A DNA stretch of 42,858 bases, taken from Oehlia diaphana (Eukaryota > Glomeromycota > Glomeromycetes > Glomerales > Glomeraceae). The stretch covers positions 1 to 42,858 of the forward strand of contig QZLH01000901.1 in assembly GCA_003833135.1 (NCBI GenBank). The letters are read 5' to 3'. Of the stretch, positions 34,012-42,858 are shown one piece after another. Position 1 is the first letter of the stretch. Every line of letters begins with the position of its first letter. The notes beneath the pieces were generated by a model that had not been told where the DNA came from, did no database searches, and saw nothing but the letters and a program-made list of their open reading frames with translations. Position numbers and translations under genes: made by a program.

Positions 34012-35672
34012 TTACATGATTTGTGCTCTAAAGTGACGTTGTAATTTATTGGCTTTAATACCAATACGTGTATCATAATTTTGTTGGTGCCTTTTCTCAC
34101 GTGAAGCGATGAAATGAGGTCGATAATGTTTATACATATGATCATTAGTGATTAATATTCCTCCAGATTGTCTACACTTAGGATTATCGCCGTATTCTGT
34201 AATAAACCGATTTATAATCGAATCTCGTTCCTATAAATTAGGACGAATTTTTTTTTAAGAGATTGTTATAAAAAACGAGAAAATTAAAAAAAAAATTACC
34301 TCAATAGGGCGCAAGTTTTGTCTATAATATCTACGTAAAAGTCGATGACCAAGTCTTTTACCAGATGGCAATACCAGTTCCATATCTTCTTCATATATCA
34401 TACTAATAAAAGAAAAATATTGACTTTGAATAAAATTCTTGAATTACATTTCGAGTAAAAATATTTACATTTTAGGAAGTTCATCATCATTTTCATCATC
34501 GGCTTCATCATCACTAACAAACACCCAATTGTCATCGTTATCTGCATCAGGATAACTGGAGGTAAAATCATAAAATTCGCCAAATTCCATAATATCTTCT
34601 TCGGTTTCATAAGCTATTTTACAGTGACCTTTATCTACCTAAAAGTAAATCCTATTTTAGCGTTTAATATTCTTTAATACTAAATAATTATAAAATAAAT
34701 GTAAAATCAAACCATATGCCTTCTAACAGATTCAAGGCTTTTCGTTCCCTTTGAACAATATAAACAAACATTTCCAATAGAAATTTTTTCACCCAAGTAT
34801 TTAATTAATCCATGAGAATCAATCAAATATTCTATTTCCGGTATGAAAAAACTATGAATTTTTGTCATATGTCGCATATTTTCATCAAAAGATTCAAATT
34901 TTTGTGTACAAAATAGGCAATCAGACTCATCTAGTGCTATTGCTACTTCAATTTTTCTGTCAATAAGTTCATTCTATAAAAGATTGAAAAAATATGTAAA
35001 TTAAGTATAAATAAATTATTACTAAAACAAATATTTTACTTCATTCGGTATTTGTGGAGTTATCCTGGTACTAATTAAATTTTTTTTCGCGTGAGTTGTT
35101 CCTATAAAAAATAATAACAATTATAAAACAAAAGAATCATTTTTTTAGTTAAGTGATCAATGGATTACCTTCAAAGGGTGCTTTTGCTTCAGCAGCTTTA
35201 TGTTTATTAGATTGTAAATGATTTGCATAAGCATTCTCAGAATAATAAATTTTACTATGATTTTTTTGAAAAGAAGGAAATAACATGAATTAATTTGAAC
35301 AAGAAAAATTATTATCCAAATTAGAAAGGTTCTTACTTGCAAGCAGTGCATTCTGCAGAGAAACTAGCCTTTCTCTCGGCATCGTTACTTTGCGCTTGTT
35401 GAGCTAAACAGAAATTTTTAGTTAGCTTCCTTCATTAACAAACGATCTAAACGAATGTTAACAAACATTGAAGTATTAGTACCTAAAACCTTCTGAATAA
35501 ATACTTCAGAGGTAACAGGTGGTAATTCCGCAACTTTTCTTTTCAAGTTGTAACGATGCCAGTCAGTTCCATAATGAATTCTTTGAGACTCAGCAGTAGT
35601 GAATACAACTTGACAAGCCAAACAAGTAAAAAGTTGAGATCGAGGATGGTTTACGACAGTAGCAGCGGACAT
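34012..35672 (-). CDS. REI1: Zinc-finger pre-60S factor REI1/ZNF622
   Basis: REI1 is a cytoplasmic 60S maturation factor that helps release and recycle the Arx1-Alb1 export factors and probes the exit tunnel. The N terminus MSAATVVNHPRSQLFTCLAC holds the first C2H2 finger (CLAC..HYGTDWHRYN), followed by LKRKVAELPPVTSEVFIQKV, a family hallmark. Later exons give a second finger-like CTAC, then DCLFCTQKFESFDENMRHM, FFIPEIEYLIDSHGLIKYLG, VCLYCSKGTKS and HMVDKGHCKIAYETEEDI. An acidic stretch (DDNWVFVSDDEADDENDDEL) follows, then KRLGHRLLRRYYRQNLRPIE and a C-terminal basic part ending ANKLQRHFRAQIM. About eight exons, estimated 400 aa or a little less, as in the family. Stop TAA at 34012-34014. Confidence 0.92.
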
Positions 35673-36110
35673 TGTTGATGAGTTCGATTAGAATGACGAA
35701 GAAATAGTTGTTAGAATACGTAGAATATGATAAGCAATTGTTTGTAAATAGAATTTATAATAGATCAAGGCAAGTTGGGGAAGAAAGATATTTTATGATT
35801 AGCATTACTATGATCTAAATTTGGCAGAAAATTAGTGGATTGTGGTCTTGTGGTCTTGTGGTCACGTATAAATTAGATCGTGACATAATAATAAACTGAG
35901 GATCTTTTATATGATCCAATCGGATAACGAGAACGCGATATATAAGGCCATAGATTATCAATTTCTTTTACTACCGCTGTAAATTATGACGACATGGATA
36001 AAATTAAAATATTCTTAATCGCTTAAGGCTATGCTGCATTCCTGTATATCATTAACGTGTCTTAAAAATTTAATCTTTGATCATCAGATTTTTTGGTTAA
36101 ATTTTTCAGA
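35673..36110. promoter_or_regulatory. Divergent intergenic region REI1 / D2HGDH
   Basis: These 438 bp hold the 5' ends of both genes. Near 35845-35865 a short tandem repeat (TTGTGGTC, about 2.5 copies) occurs. TTTTTCAG directly before the D2HGDH ATG could be a 3' splice site of an intron in the 5' leader. No other motif was recognised. Confidence 0.35.
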
Positions 36111-38494
36111 ATGGTTTATACCTCAAATTTAATTTCTCGACAATTTTTCGGAAAAATTGTGTTAACTCGAAGTAATTATCTTAAGAATTTTGTCGTAAGA
36201 AACGTTAACAGAAACAGTATTCAATTTATTGTACCAACAAACCGTAAGTTTGCTACTTCTATAGAGAGTAGTACTTCAGGTGCTGAAATTCCAGCCAAAA
36301 AACATGCTCCGACAAAAAAAGTCGAGTTTACAGCTGATAAATATACTAATTTACATAGAAATCCTAATTTCAAGGAGGTGGATATATTTGTTATTTCTCA
36401 TAATATTAAATTGACAAGCAAATTGAATTTTTAAAATTTATTAGCTTACCCAAGACGACATCAAATTTTTCGCTTCAATTTTACCTGCAAATGGTTTAAT
36501 CATTGACAATGAAGAAGAATTAATGCCTTATAATGTTGATTGGATGAAAAAATATCGAGGAAAGTCACGTTTAGTAGCAAGACCTAAAACTACACGTCAG
36601 ATTTCTCAAATACTCAAATATTGTAATGAGAATAAACTGCCTGTTGTACCGCAAGGTGGTAACACAGGACTTGTTGGTAAGTAGAGGAATTATGCTACGT
36701 GTTTAAGTTGAACATTTAATTTAATATTTGTATGTTGCAGGTGGTGGCGTACCAGTTTTTGACGAAATTGTTATAAGCACTAATAATATGAATCAAATTA
36801 GAAGTTTTGACCCAGTTTCGGGTGAGGATAACAAATCATTTTAACTTATTAACAATAGAATTTATATGCTAAGGATTCATTTTTATAGGCATTCTCACTT
36901 GTGATGCCGGGTGTATTCTGGAAGTTCTTGATAATTATTTAGCTGAACAAGAACAAGGTTATATGATGCCACTAGATTTAGGTGCAAAGGGCAGGTAAAT
37001 TTTAAGACATTGTTTTTTCTAAAGACATATTTTACAATGTTCTCATCTTTACTCAGTTGTCATATTGGTGGAAATGTAGCAACAAATGCTGGCGGTTTAA
37101 GATTATTAAGATATGGATCGCTTCACGGTACTGTTTTGGGCCTGGAAGCAGTATTGCCAGATGGAACTATTTTGGATAATTTATCAACACTTCGTAAAGA
37201 CAATACAGGTTAGCTCTTAAAAGTAATTTTTCTTTATATTCCTTATTCAAATTTATTTTATTATTTAGGTTATGATATAAAACAACTGTTTATTGGAAGT
37301 GAAGGAACACTCGGAGTCATTACAGGTGTTTCTATATTGACACCACCAAAACCCAAAGTAAATTGACATTAAACATATTAGTTACATACTTTCATTATAA
37401 ATTTATTAATTTCTAACTTGAATGTAATTTAGGCAGTTAATGTCGCTGTTCTTGGTGTGAGCACATTCCAAAATGTTCAAAAAGCATTAGTTACATCAAA
37501 AAATAAACTATCAGAAATCCTGTCAGGTGAAATCTCAATCATAAGACGACTTTCGTTCTTATAGCCTAAATAATTATTTTTGTGTTCCATTTTTTTAATA
37601 TTAGCGTTTGAATTCTGGGATTCTGATACCTTGAAATTGTCAAAAGCACATAATATTCAAGGAACGAAATTTCCGCTAGAAGATAATTATCCATTTTATG
37701 TATTAGTCGAAATAAGTGGATCAAACAAATACCATGATGATGATAAATTGCAAAATTTTCTAGAAGAACTCTTAGCAAATGAAATAGTTAAAGACGGTGT
37801 TGTAGCGCAAGATGAAACACAAATGTCAACTTTATGGTCGTTACGTGAAGGTATACCAGAAGCGTGTAGTAAAGCTGGGGCTGTTTATAAATATGATATT
37901 AGTATTCCATTGTCCGTATTTTATCAATTGGCTGAAGATATGAGAAATAGACTACAATCCGCTGGTGTATTTGGTGAGGATAATTTGGTTAGCAATGTAA
38001 TAGCTTATGGACATGTCGGCGATGGTAAGATATTTTTTAAACGAAGAATTTTTTTGAATTATAATAAATAAATGTAATTTTTTTACTATTTTAGGAAACC
38101 TACATTTAAACATAGTAGCTAAATCTTATGATCCTAAAGTTACTAATTTAATTGAACCTTTTATATACGAATGGACAGGTATGTCGTAAGAATTTTATCG
38201 TACATTTGCGAAATATTTTGATATAAATTTTTTTAATTTTTTTTTTTTTTTTTGTGATAGAACAACATAATGGATCTATTTCAGCAGGTAATTTATCAAT
38301 TTATATAATTTCTGTTAATAACACGTATTAATATTAATAAACTCCTTTATATAGAACATGGTCTTGGACTTATGAAAGCAAATTATTTGAAATACTCAAA
38401 ATCTTCTTCAATGATTTCGATCATGAAACAAATTAAACAAAGTATTGATCCTAATGGAATTATGAATCCTTATAAATTCTTACCGACACAATAA
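36111..38494 (+). CDS. D2HGDH: D-2-hydroxyglutarate dehydrogenase, mitochondrial (FAD)
   Basis: This FAD enzyme of the vanillyl-alcohol-oxidase/GlcD fold oxidises D-2-hydroxyglutarate to 2-oxoglutarate; yeast relatives are Dld2 and Dld3. Eleven exons give 563 aa in frame. The first 50 residues have many Arg/Lys and no acidic residue (e.g. [20 protein letters not shown]), a likely mitochondrial presequence. FAD-binding half: [91 protein letters not shown]-terminal half: [13 protein letters not shown] with the metal-site histidines, then [11 protein letters not shown] and [14 protein letters not shown] text ([13 protein letters not shown]). Exon 10 (38261-38287) is only 27 nt. D-lactate dehydrogenase is an alternative, but the sequence follows the D2HGDH/Dld2 branch. 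Divergent from REI1. Confidence 0.92.
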
Positions 38495-40703
38495 ATAAAA
38501 GTATTTTCATTGCGCAATTCACAATAAATGTTTAATAATTATGTTGAATTCAATAAATACTTTAAATTTCTTTTAGATGTATATACTAATAAATTTAATT
38601 TAAATATATGAAAGAGAACAAAATTTCGAGCATAAATATTTTGTTTATTGTGTTTATTTGACTGTGTTTATACAATAATATGATAATTTATCATTACAAA
38701 TTTTAGTAGCGCTAATATACAAGAATTTATAACTTTTATATGTTTTCTTATACTAACACCATCTGTCAGTTTTTATAATATGCACAACACATTGTACTTT
38801 TGAAAGTGTTAATAAGTGCAAATATATCCAATCTATTATAAATTTCAAGTTTCGATTATTTCTGCACATTTTATATAATAATTTGATATATTTCTCGTTT
38901 GTTTTGCTATTTGTTTCACATACCCACAACAAAAATTATCAGTATAGCTTTGAAATTTTTCACTGACACCTTTCAATTGTTAAAAAAAATAATGATTTGT
39001 TATTTAAGTCTTTTGTCATAAAAATATAATTTTTAAGCACGTCAGGAGGTCAGGGGGTATTGGAGTTCTAATAAAATAAAAATCAGAGATTAAAAAAAGT
39101 TTCATTTTATATTTCTTTTCATTTTTTTTTTTTTTAAAAAAAAACTTACCATTGTACCGTTTCTCTGAATAACTATAGTCATTGGTGGACATCCACTTAG
39201 AGGCACCATACCGTAGTCCCTACTATGAGGGTTATTCGGTTTTTTGATTTTTATTTCGTTTCAAATATGTTAATAGACACGAAAGAATATAAGTGCACGG
39301 TGGGTGGACCTGGTCCCAACTTATAAGAGCTCTTAATATTTACTCTCTATAAATGCACACCCTCTCTAAGTGCACAGTCTATAGTGTTAAAGTATTATTA
39401 TCCCAAAAATTTATGCTAATTCTAGCCAAACTCATAGTTCCAGAGAAATTTAATGAAATTCAATCCGGATGAAAATCCGGATAAAACCGCTACGGATCGA
39501 AGCACTAAGTCAGTCTACTATTTTTTCACCATGGTCCCAAGGGAGGGGTGCACTTAGAGTTTTTTTTTTATACAGACAGAAACTGGGAAGTTACACAAAA
39601 CTAAATATAAACAATGCGCCTCAACAATCACGTGGTAGCCCCAATTCCAACGTAGGAGATGACGTAGTAAAAAATAAACCTAGAGGAGATGATCGGTATT
39701 GATTTTCGGATTTTTGTAATTACTACTGTATGTATCAAATTTTTGATGATAAAGAATTTAAAAAAAAAAATTTTTTTTTTTATATCATAAAAATGCCAGA
39801 TCGTCGTGCAGGACATAAAGTTCGTAGAACATTACCAGAGTTGTAAGTATAAATTTTACAATACTAATAACCTTTTTTTTGCTATGGCATTAAATCATTT
39901 CTCAGAGTTCTCATAATCTACTCATAATCCACTTAATCCATTCATGAAAAAAATATTAGAGAAACCACGTGTCATGATTGTTTAAGAGGACTTTGACATG
40001 GCAAGTTGGTTATATGACACGACTAGAAAATATCAATTAGTAAAAACCAGCTGCTAAAGATGATATAAAGGACTTGCAGATTCAAAAAAAAATTGAAAAA
40101 TCTTCATATTTTCTAGTATCATTAAAGAAAGCACTAAATAATAGACGTTATCTTCCCAGTAAATTTATTGTAAAAAGGTTTCAATTAAGGATTTATTTGA
40201 ATTATTGTGGCGTGTTTTAATTGTAGTAGTGTTAAATATTAGAAATACGTATATCGTATAAATATTTGAATGTTCCACGTGATTTCACGACTTGCTAAAA
40301 TGGGCAGCATTTACTATTTATAAATTTCGAAGTTCAGATAACGAATTCGAAATGTTAATGATGATGAAAGATTAAAAAAAGGGCCATCAAGGAAATCAAT
40401 ATATGTACAAAAAATTCAATATAATTTTTTTGAATAATAAATTGGGTTGATTCATCAATTTTAATCTCAAGTCAAATTAAAATATAACAGATAAAAGGCT
40501 AAAATGAATTTAGTATATACATAAGTTCTTATAAAAAGATGTTACATTTTAAATATGATATTTTAACCAAATACAAAAAAAAAAAAGGTATCACTTTATT
40601 TATAATAATAAAATATAATTTTTTACATGAATTTTTATATGTAGGAAAAAAATAAAAAAGAAATGGAATCATAATTTTCATACTAAAAAAAAAAGTCTCA
40701 TTT
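38495..40703. other. Intergenic region with one inverted-repeat element
   Basis: No secure gene. A 17-codon frame (MPDRRAGHKVRRTLPEL) starts at 39793 and meets a textbook donor (GTAAGT), but no compatible following exon was found. CACGTG boxes lie at 39629, 39966 and 40276. GAATAAC at 39163 and its complement GTTATTC at 39231 enclose a short 80-bp inverted structure. A putative transposable element is listed separately. Confidence 0.45.
39292..39554. mobile_element. Putative TA-flanked inverted-repeat element (AGTGCAC ends)
   Basis: AGTGCAC at 39292 and GTGCACT ending at 39554 are inverted ends, each flanked by TA (39290-39291, 39555-39556). Further copies of CTCTAAGTGCAC (near 39365) and CACTTAGAG (near 39198) lie inside and just outside, and GGTCCCAA occurs near both ends in direct orientation. 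The interior does not code. The structure suggests a Tc1/mariner-type MITE or a remnant with subterminal repeats. Boundaries are moderately secure. Confidence 0.5.
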
Positions 40704-41678
40704 TCATTTCTTTTTGAAAAGAGAACTTACGGCATCAGCAGCTTCAGTAAAGAAATTTTTACCATCACCATCAGAGTCACCACCAAATTTAAGTAATAAA
40801 CCTTTAACATCATTCTTAAATTTATCATCTCTAAAAATATTATTTCTTAATTCTTCTTCAATATTTTTTAATAAAGATTCTTCAAATTGATCTATAAAAG
40901 GTCTAATAAATTTCGAAATTCTAGCTGGTAATTTTGCGAAAAGTCTATCAATAAAATTTCCTTCATCCTTTCCTTCTCCAAAAACTTTTAATATCTTTGA
41001 AAGTTTCTTTCCGCCTTCTTCTTCACCAGTATCGCTACTTTTACTACTTTTTGAAAAGATTCCACGAGATTGAACATCATCATTTTTTTTATTTTTATCA
41101 AAAATAGATTTTCCTACTGTACCAACCATATTTCCTTTAACATGTTGAGGTACTTTTTCACTAACTTCTTTATTAATTTCTTCTCCTGAATTATGTACGG
41201 GAGGTTGAATAAGTTCTATAATTTGTCTAATAATACCTTCTTTACCTTCTTTCAAAAATCCAAAATTAAAGTTTTTGAAAAAATTTTTAATATCATCATC
41301 ATCATCATCATCATCATCATTAGCGAAATCCCATACAGCTTTTTTTGATTCAGTAACAATAATATCGGTAATTTTATCAGGTGAATCAATTGTTACATCA
41401 TCTAAATGTCTTCTTGTATCTTCTCGAATATCTTCCTTAAAATCATCCGATAATTTATCAGTTAAGGAAGTTACTACTTTAAGTACATTTTCAAGAATTG
41501 TATCATTTTCATCATCTCCATCATCAACTTTATTTTTAATAAAATCCATAATCTTATCAGGAAGTTTATCTATTATTATTTCTTTAAGTTTTTCCAAGTT
41601 TCTATCAACATGTTCTTTTAATTTATCCCGATGGTTATCAATATAAGTTTCAACTGCTTTTGCAACCCTGTCACGCAT
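40704..41678 (-). CDS. Unrecognised intronless acidic/basic helical protein
   Basis: A single-exon frame of 324 codons that I do not recognise. It has no signal peptide and no membrane segment. The first 120 residues look like amphipathic helices rich in Lys, Asp and Ile (KLKEHVDRNLEKLKEIIIDK, IMDFIKNKVDD). An Asp run (nine residues) follows, encoded by an ATC-type triplet repeat at 41292-41320. The middle (about 180-235) is Ser/Lys/Gly-rich and probably disordered. A last helical part has FIDRLFAKLPARISKFIRPF and IEEELRNNIFRDDKFKNDVK and ends SSLFKKK. Repetitive charged helices recall stress-related or lipid-associating proteins, but nothing specific supports that. It is the only intronless gene here, which may point to a fast-response or recently derived gene. 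Confidence 0.8.
   Translation of the reverse strand: MRDRVAKAVETYIDNHRDKLKEHVDRNLEKLKEIIIDKLPDKIMDFIKNKVDDGDDENDTILENVLKVVTSLTDKLSDDFKEDIREDTRRHLDDVTIDSPDKITDIIVTESKKAVWDFANDDDDDDDDDIKNFFKNFNFGFLKEGKEGIIRQIIELIQPPVHNSGEEINKEVSEKVPQHVKGNMVGTVGKSIFDKNKKNDDVQSRGIFSKSSKSSDTGEEEGGKKLSKILKVFGEGKDEGNFIDRLFAKLPARISKFIRPFIDQFEESLLKNIEEELRNNIFRDDKFKNDVKGLLLKFGGDSDGDGKNFFTEAADAVSSLFKKK
41292..41320 (-). repeat. Trinucleotide repeat encoding poly-Asp
   Basis: About nine GAT codons in a row on the minus strand (ATC on the plus strand) lie inside the unrecognised gene. Such pure triplet runs are often length-variable. Confidence 0.9.
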
Positions 41679-42821
41679 TATTATTTATTTAAAATAATAA
41701 GGAAGTTTATATTTTATAAGTTATTTTAAAAAGTGAAAAAAAAAAAAAAATTTTCTTTCGAGGGAAAAGAAATTTTTAGATAAGTGATACTTATATATAC
41801 TTTGTGTTCCGTGAGAAAAATCTAATCTGGCGTTTAATTTTTTGTGTTATATAGACCTTTCGGTATTAATGACATGGCTTATTGATAATAAATTTCCTTC
41901 TTTAGTTTATAACCGAGAAAATATACTCTTTGTAGAACAATCTTGTACAATTGTGGTCTATTAATTTGTAATCACAAATATGGAAAGATTAGTTGCTAAG
42001 CATTGCACTCTAATTACGTTTTTATTATGTTACAAAGTCGATCGAACATAACCTTTTCAGCCAATTAAATCATTATAATATTTAAAGTAGAAAAGATTAT
42101 GAATGAGACTAACTAATATTGTGTAAGCTAAATCAAAATTTATTACATTCTCAAAGTAATCAAGTAATCGTGATTCGTGAAATTCGTTAAAATAACTTTT
42201 AACAAAAAAATTTATTCCTATTCAAGGTATATTAATCGATTCACGTGTTCTTCTGTATTATTAGCCAATAATCAGTTTTTATCATATTATTCGTTATTTT
42301 ATTGTTTTTCGAAAGTTTTCCGTGTGTTTTACGTTATCCCTTATCATTTACCCCTTAGTAAAAAAAAAAAAAAAGTTGTAATATTTAATAAGTAATTTAA
42401 TCATTTTTTTTTTCATTTGTACTTTTCCTTATAAAAATTTATGCATAAAAAAATGAAACCAAAATTTGTATAAGTTGATTTAAATTGCGCCAATAGTGCT
42501 TGCTCATCGGACTTATGCAAATATCTATTTTTGCTATTTAGTTTCTGGTTTGGTATAATATGATACGCATTATGATATCACAAATGTATGTTAATCGCAA
42601 TACTTATAATTTAATGTAATACTTGTAATACTTTTTATGCTTGTTGGCGGTTGAAATTTATTATGTAAATATGTAAAACGTGAGGAGAATCCACAAACGT
42701 GAATCATTAAGTATGCATAAATAGAGTTGAAGATAAACATTTAATATCGTTATATTTTAAATTCCATTAAACTATAATCGTTTTTTTTTTTCGTTTTTTT
42801 TTTTAAAAAAAAAAAAAAAAA

Positions 42822-42858
<37 letters not shown>
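41679..42858. other. Intergenic region ending in homopolymer
   Basis: The DNA upstream of the intronless gene holds an imperfect palindrome TTTTCTTTC-GAG-GGAAAAGAAA at 41751-41772, about 75 bp before the start codon, and a CACGTG box at 42242. The 72-codon frame at 42177-42395 has no features and ends in a poly-A run. From about 42781 the window is poly-T then poly-A to its end, which may be where assembly stopped. Confidence 0.5.

Noticed and set aside
40044..40220. Coding-like stretch (KPAAKDDIKDLQ...) as exon 2 of the orphan exon at 39793
   Set aside because: It is preceded directly by an in-frame TAA, and no acceptor gives the right phase.
42177..42395. A 72-codon gene upstream of the window end
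   Set aside because: It ends in a poly-A run and has no recognisable composition or splice structure.

Overview
This window is nuclear DNA from a eukaryote, most likely an early-diverging fungus. Arbuscular mycorrhizal fungi of the Rhizophagus type fit best. The evidence is very AT-rich DNA, compact genes with many short GT-AG introns (mostly 50-100 bp), a stand-alone phosphopantetheine adenylyltransferase and a CHZ-motif histone chaperone as in fungi, and gene islands separated by decayed transposons and low-complexity sequence. The taxon is an inference; no marker RNA is present.

Layout. 1-2452 is an AT-rich repeat desert with a GGACCG-rich patch and a small inverted-repeat element. 2453-15806 is a dense gene island: SNAPC3-like (-), NAT10/KRE33 (-), MAK16 (+), EED (-) and RTF1 (+). 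15807-20095 holds decayed gene copies. 20096-22748 is a complete pogo/Tigger-like DNA transposon whose transposase carries five in-frame stops. 22973-25160 is a tRNA-headed, SINE-like repeat split by a 1.18 kb inverted-repeat element that carries about 14 hairpin-forming tandem units. 25250-26400 is a strand-asymmetric T-rich tract with a 20-bp tandem repeat. 26467-28694 contains three small inverted-repeat elements. 29638-38494 is a second gene island: CHZ1-like (+), an unrecognised Q-rich protein (-), CAB4-type PPAT (+), REI1/ZNF622 (-) and mitochondrial D2HGDH (+). 38495-42858 has repeats and one intronless gene of unknown function (-), and ends in homopolymer.

How the genes relate. Several genes serve ribosome production: NAT10/KRE33 (18S rRNA and tRNA acetylation), MAK16 (early 60S assembly) and REI1 (late cytoplasmic 60S maturation). 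NAT10 and MAK16 are divergent and share a 147-bp intergenic region with two RRPE-like AAAAATTTT cores. Others act on chromatin or transcription: SNAPC3 (snRNA promoters), EED (Polycomb PRC2), RTF1 (Paf1 complex) and a CHZ1-type H2A.Z chaperone. EED and RTF1 are also divergent and closely spaced. CAB4 (CoA synthesis) and D2HGDH are metabolic.

The strongest points for a second look are the stop-codon pattern in the transposase, the hairpin satellite inside an inverted-repeat element, an apparently obligatory GC-AG intron in SNAPC3, the EED gene with a preserved methyl-lysine cage, the NAT10/MAK16 promoter, and an excess of CACGTG boxes in noncoding DNA. No new multi-gene defence or biosynthetic system was seen.
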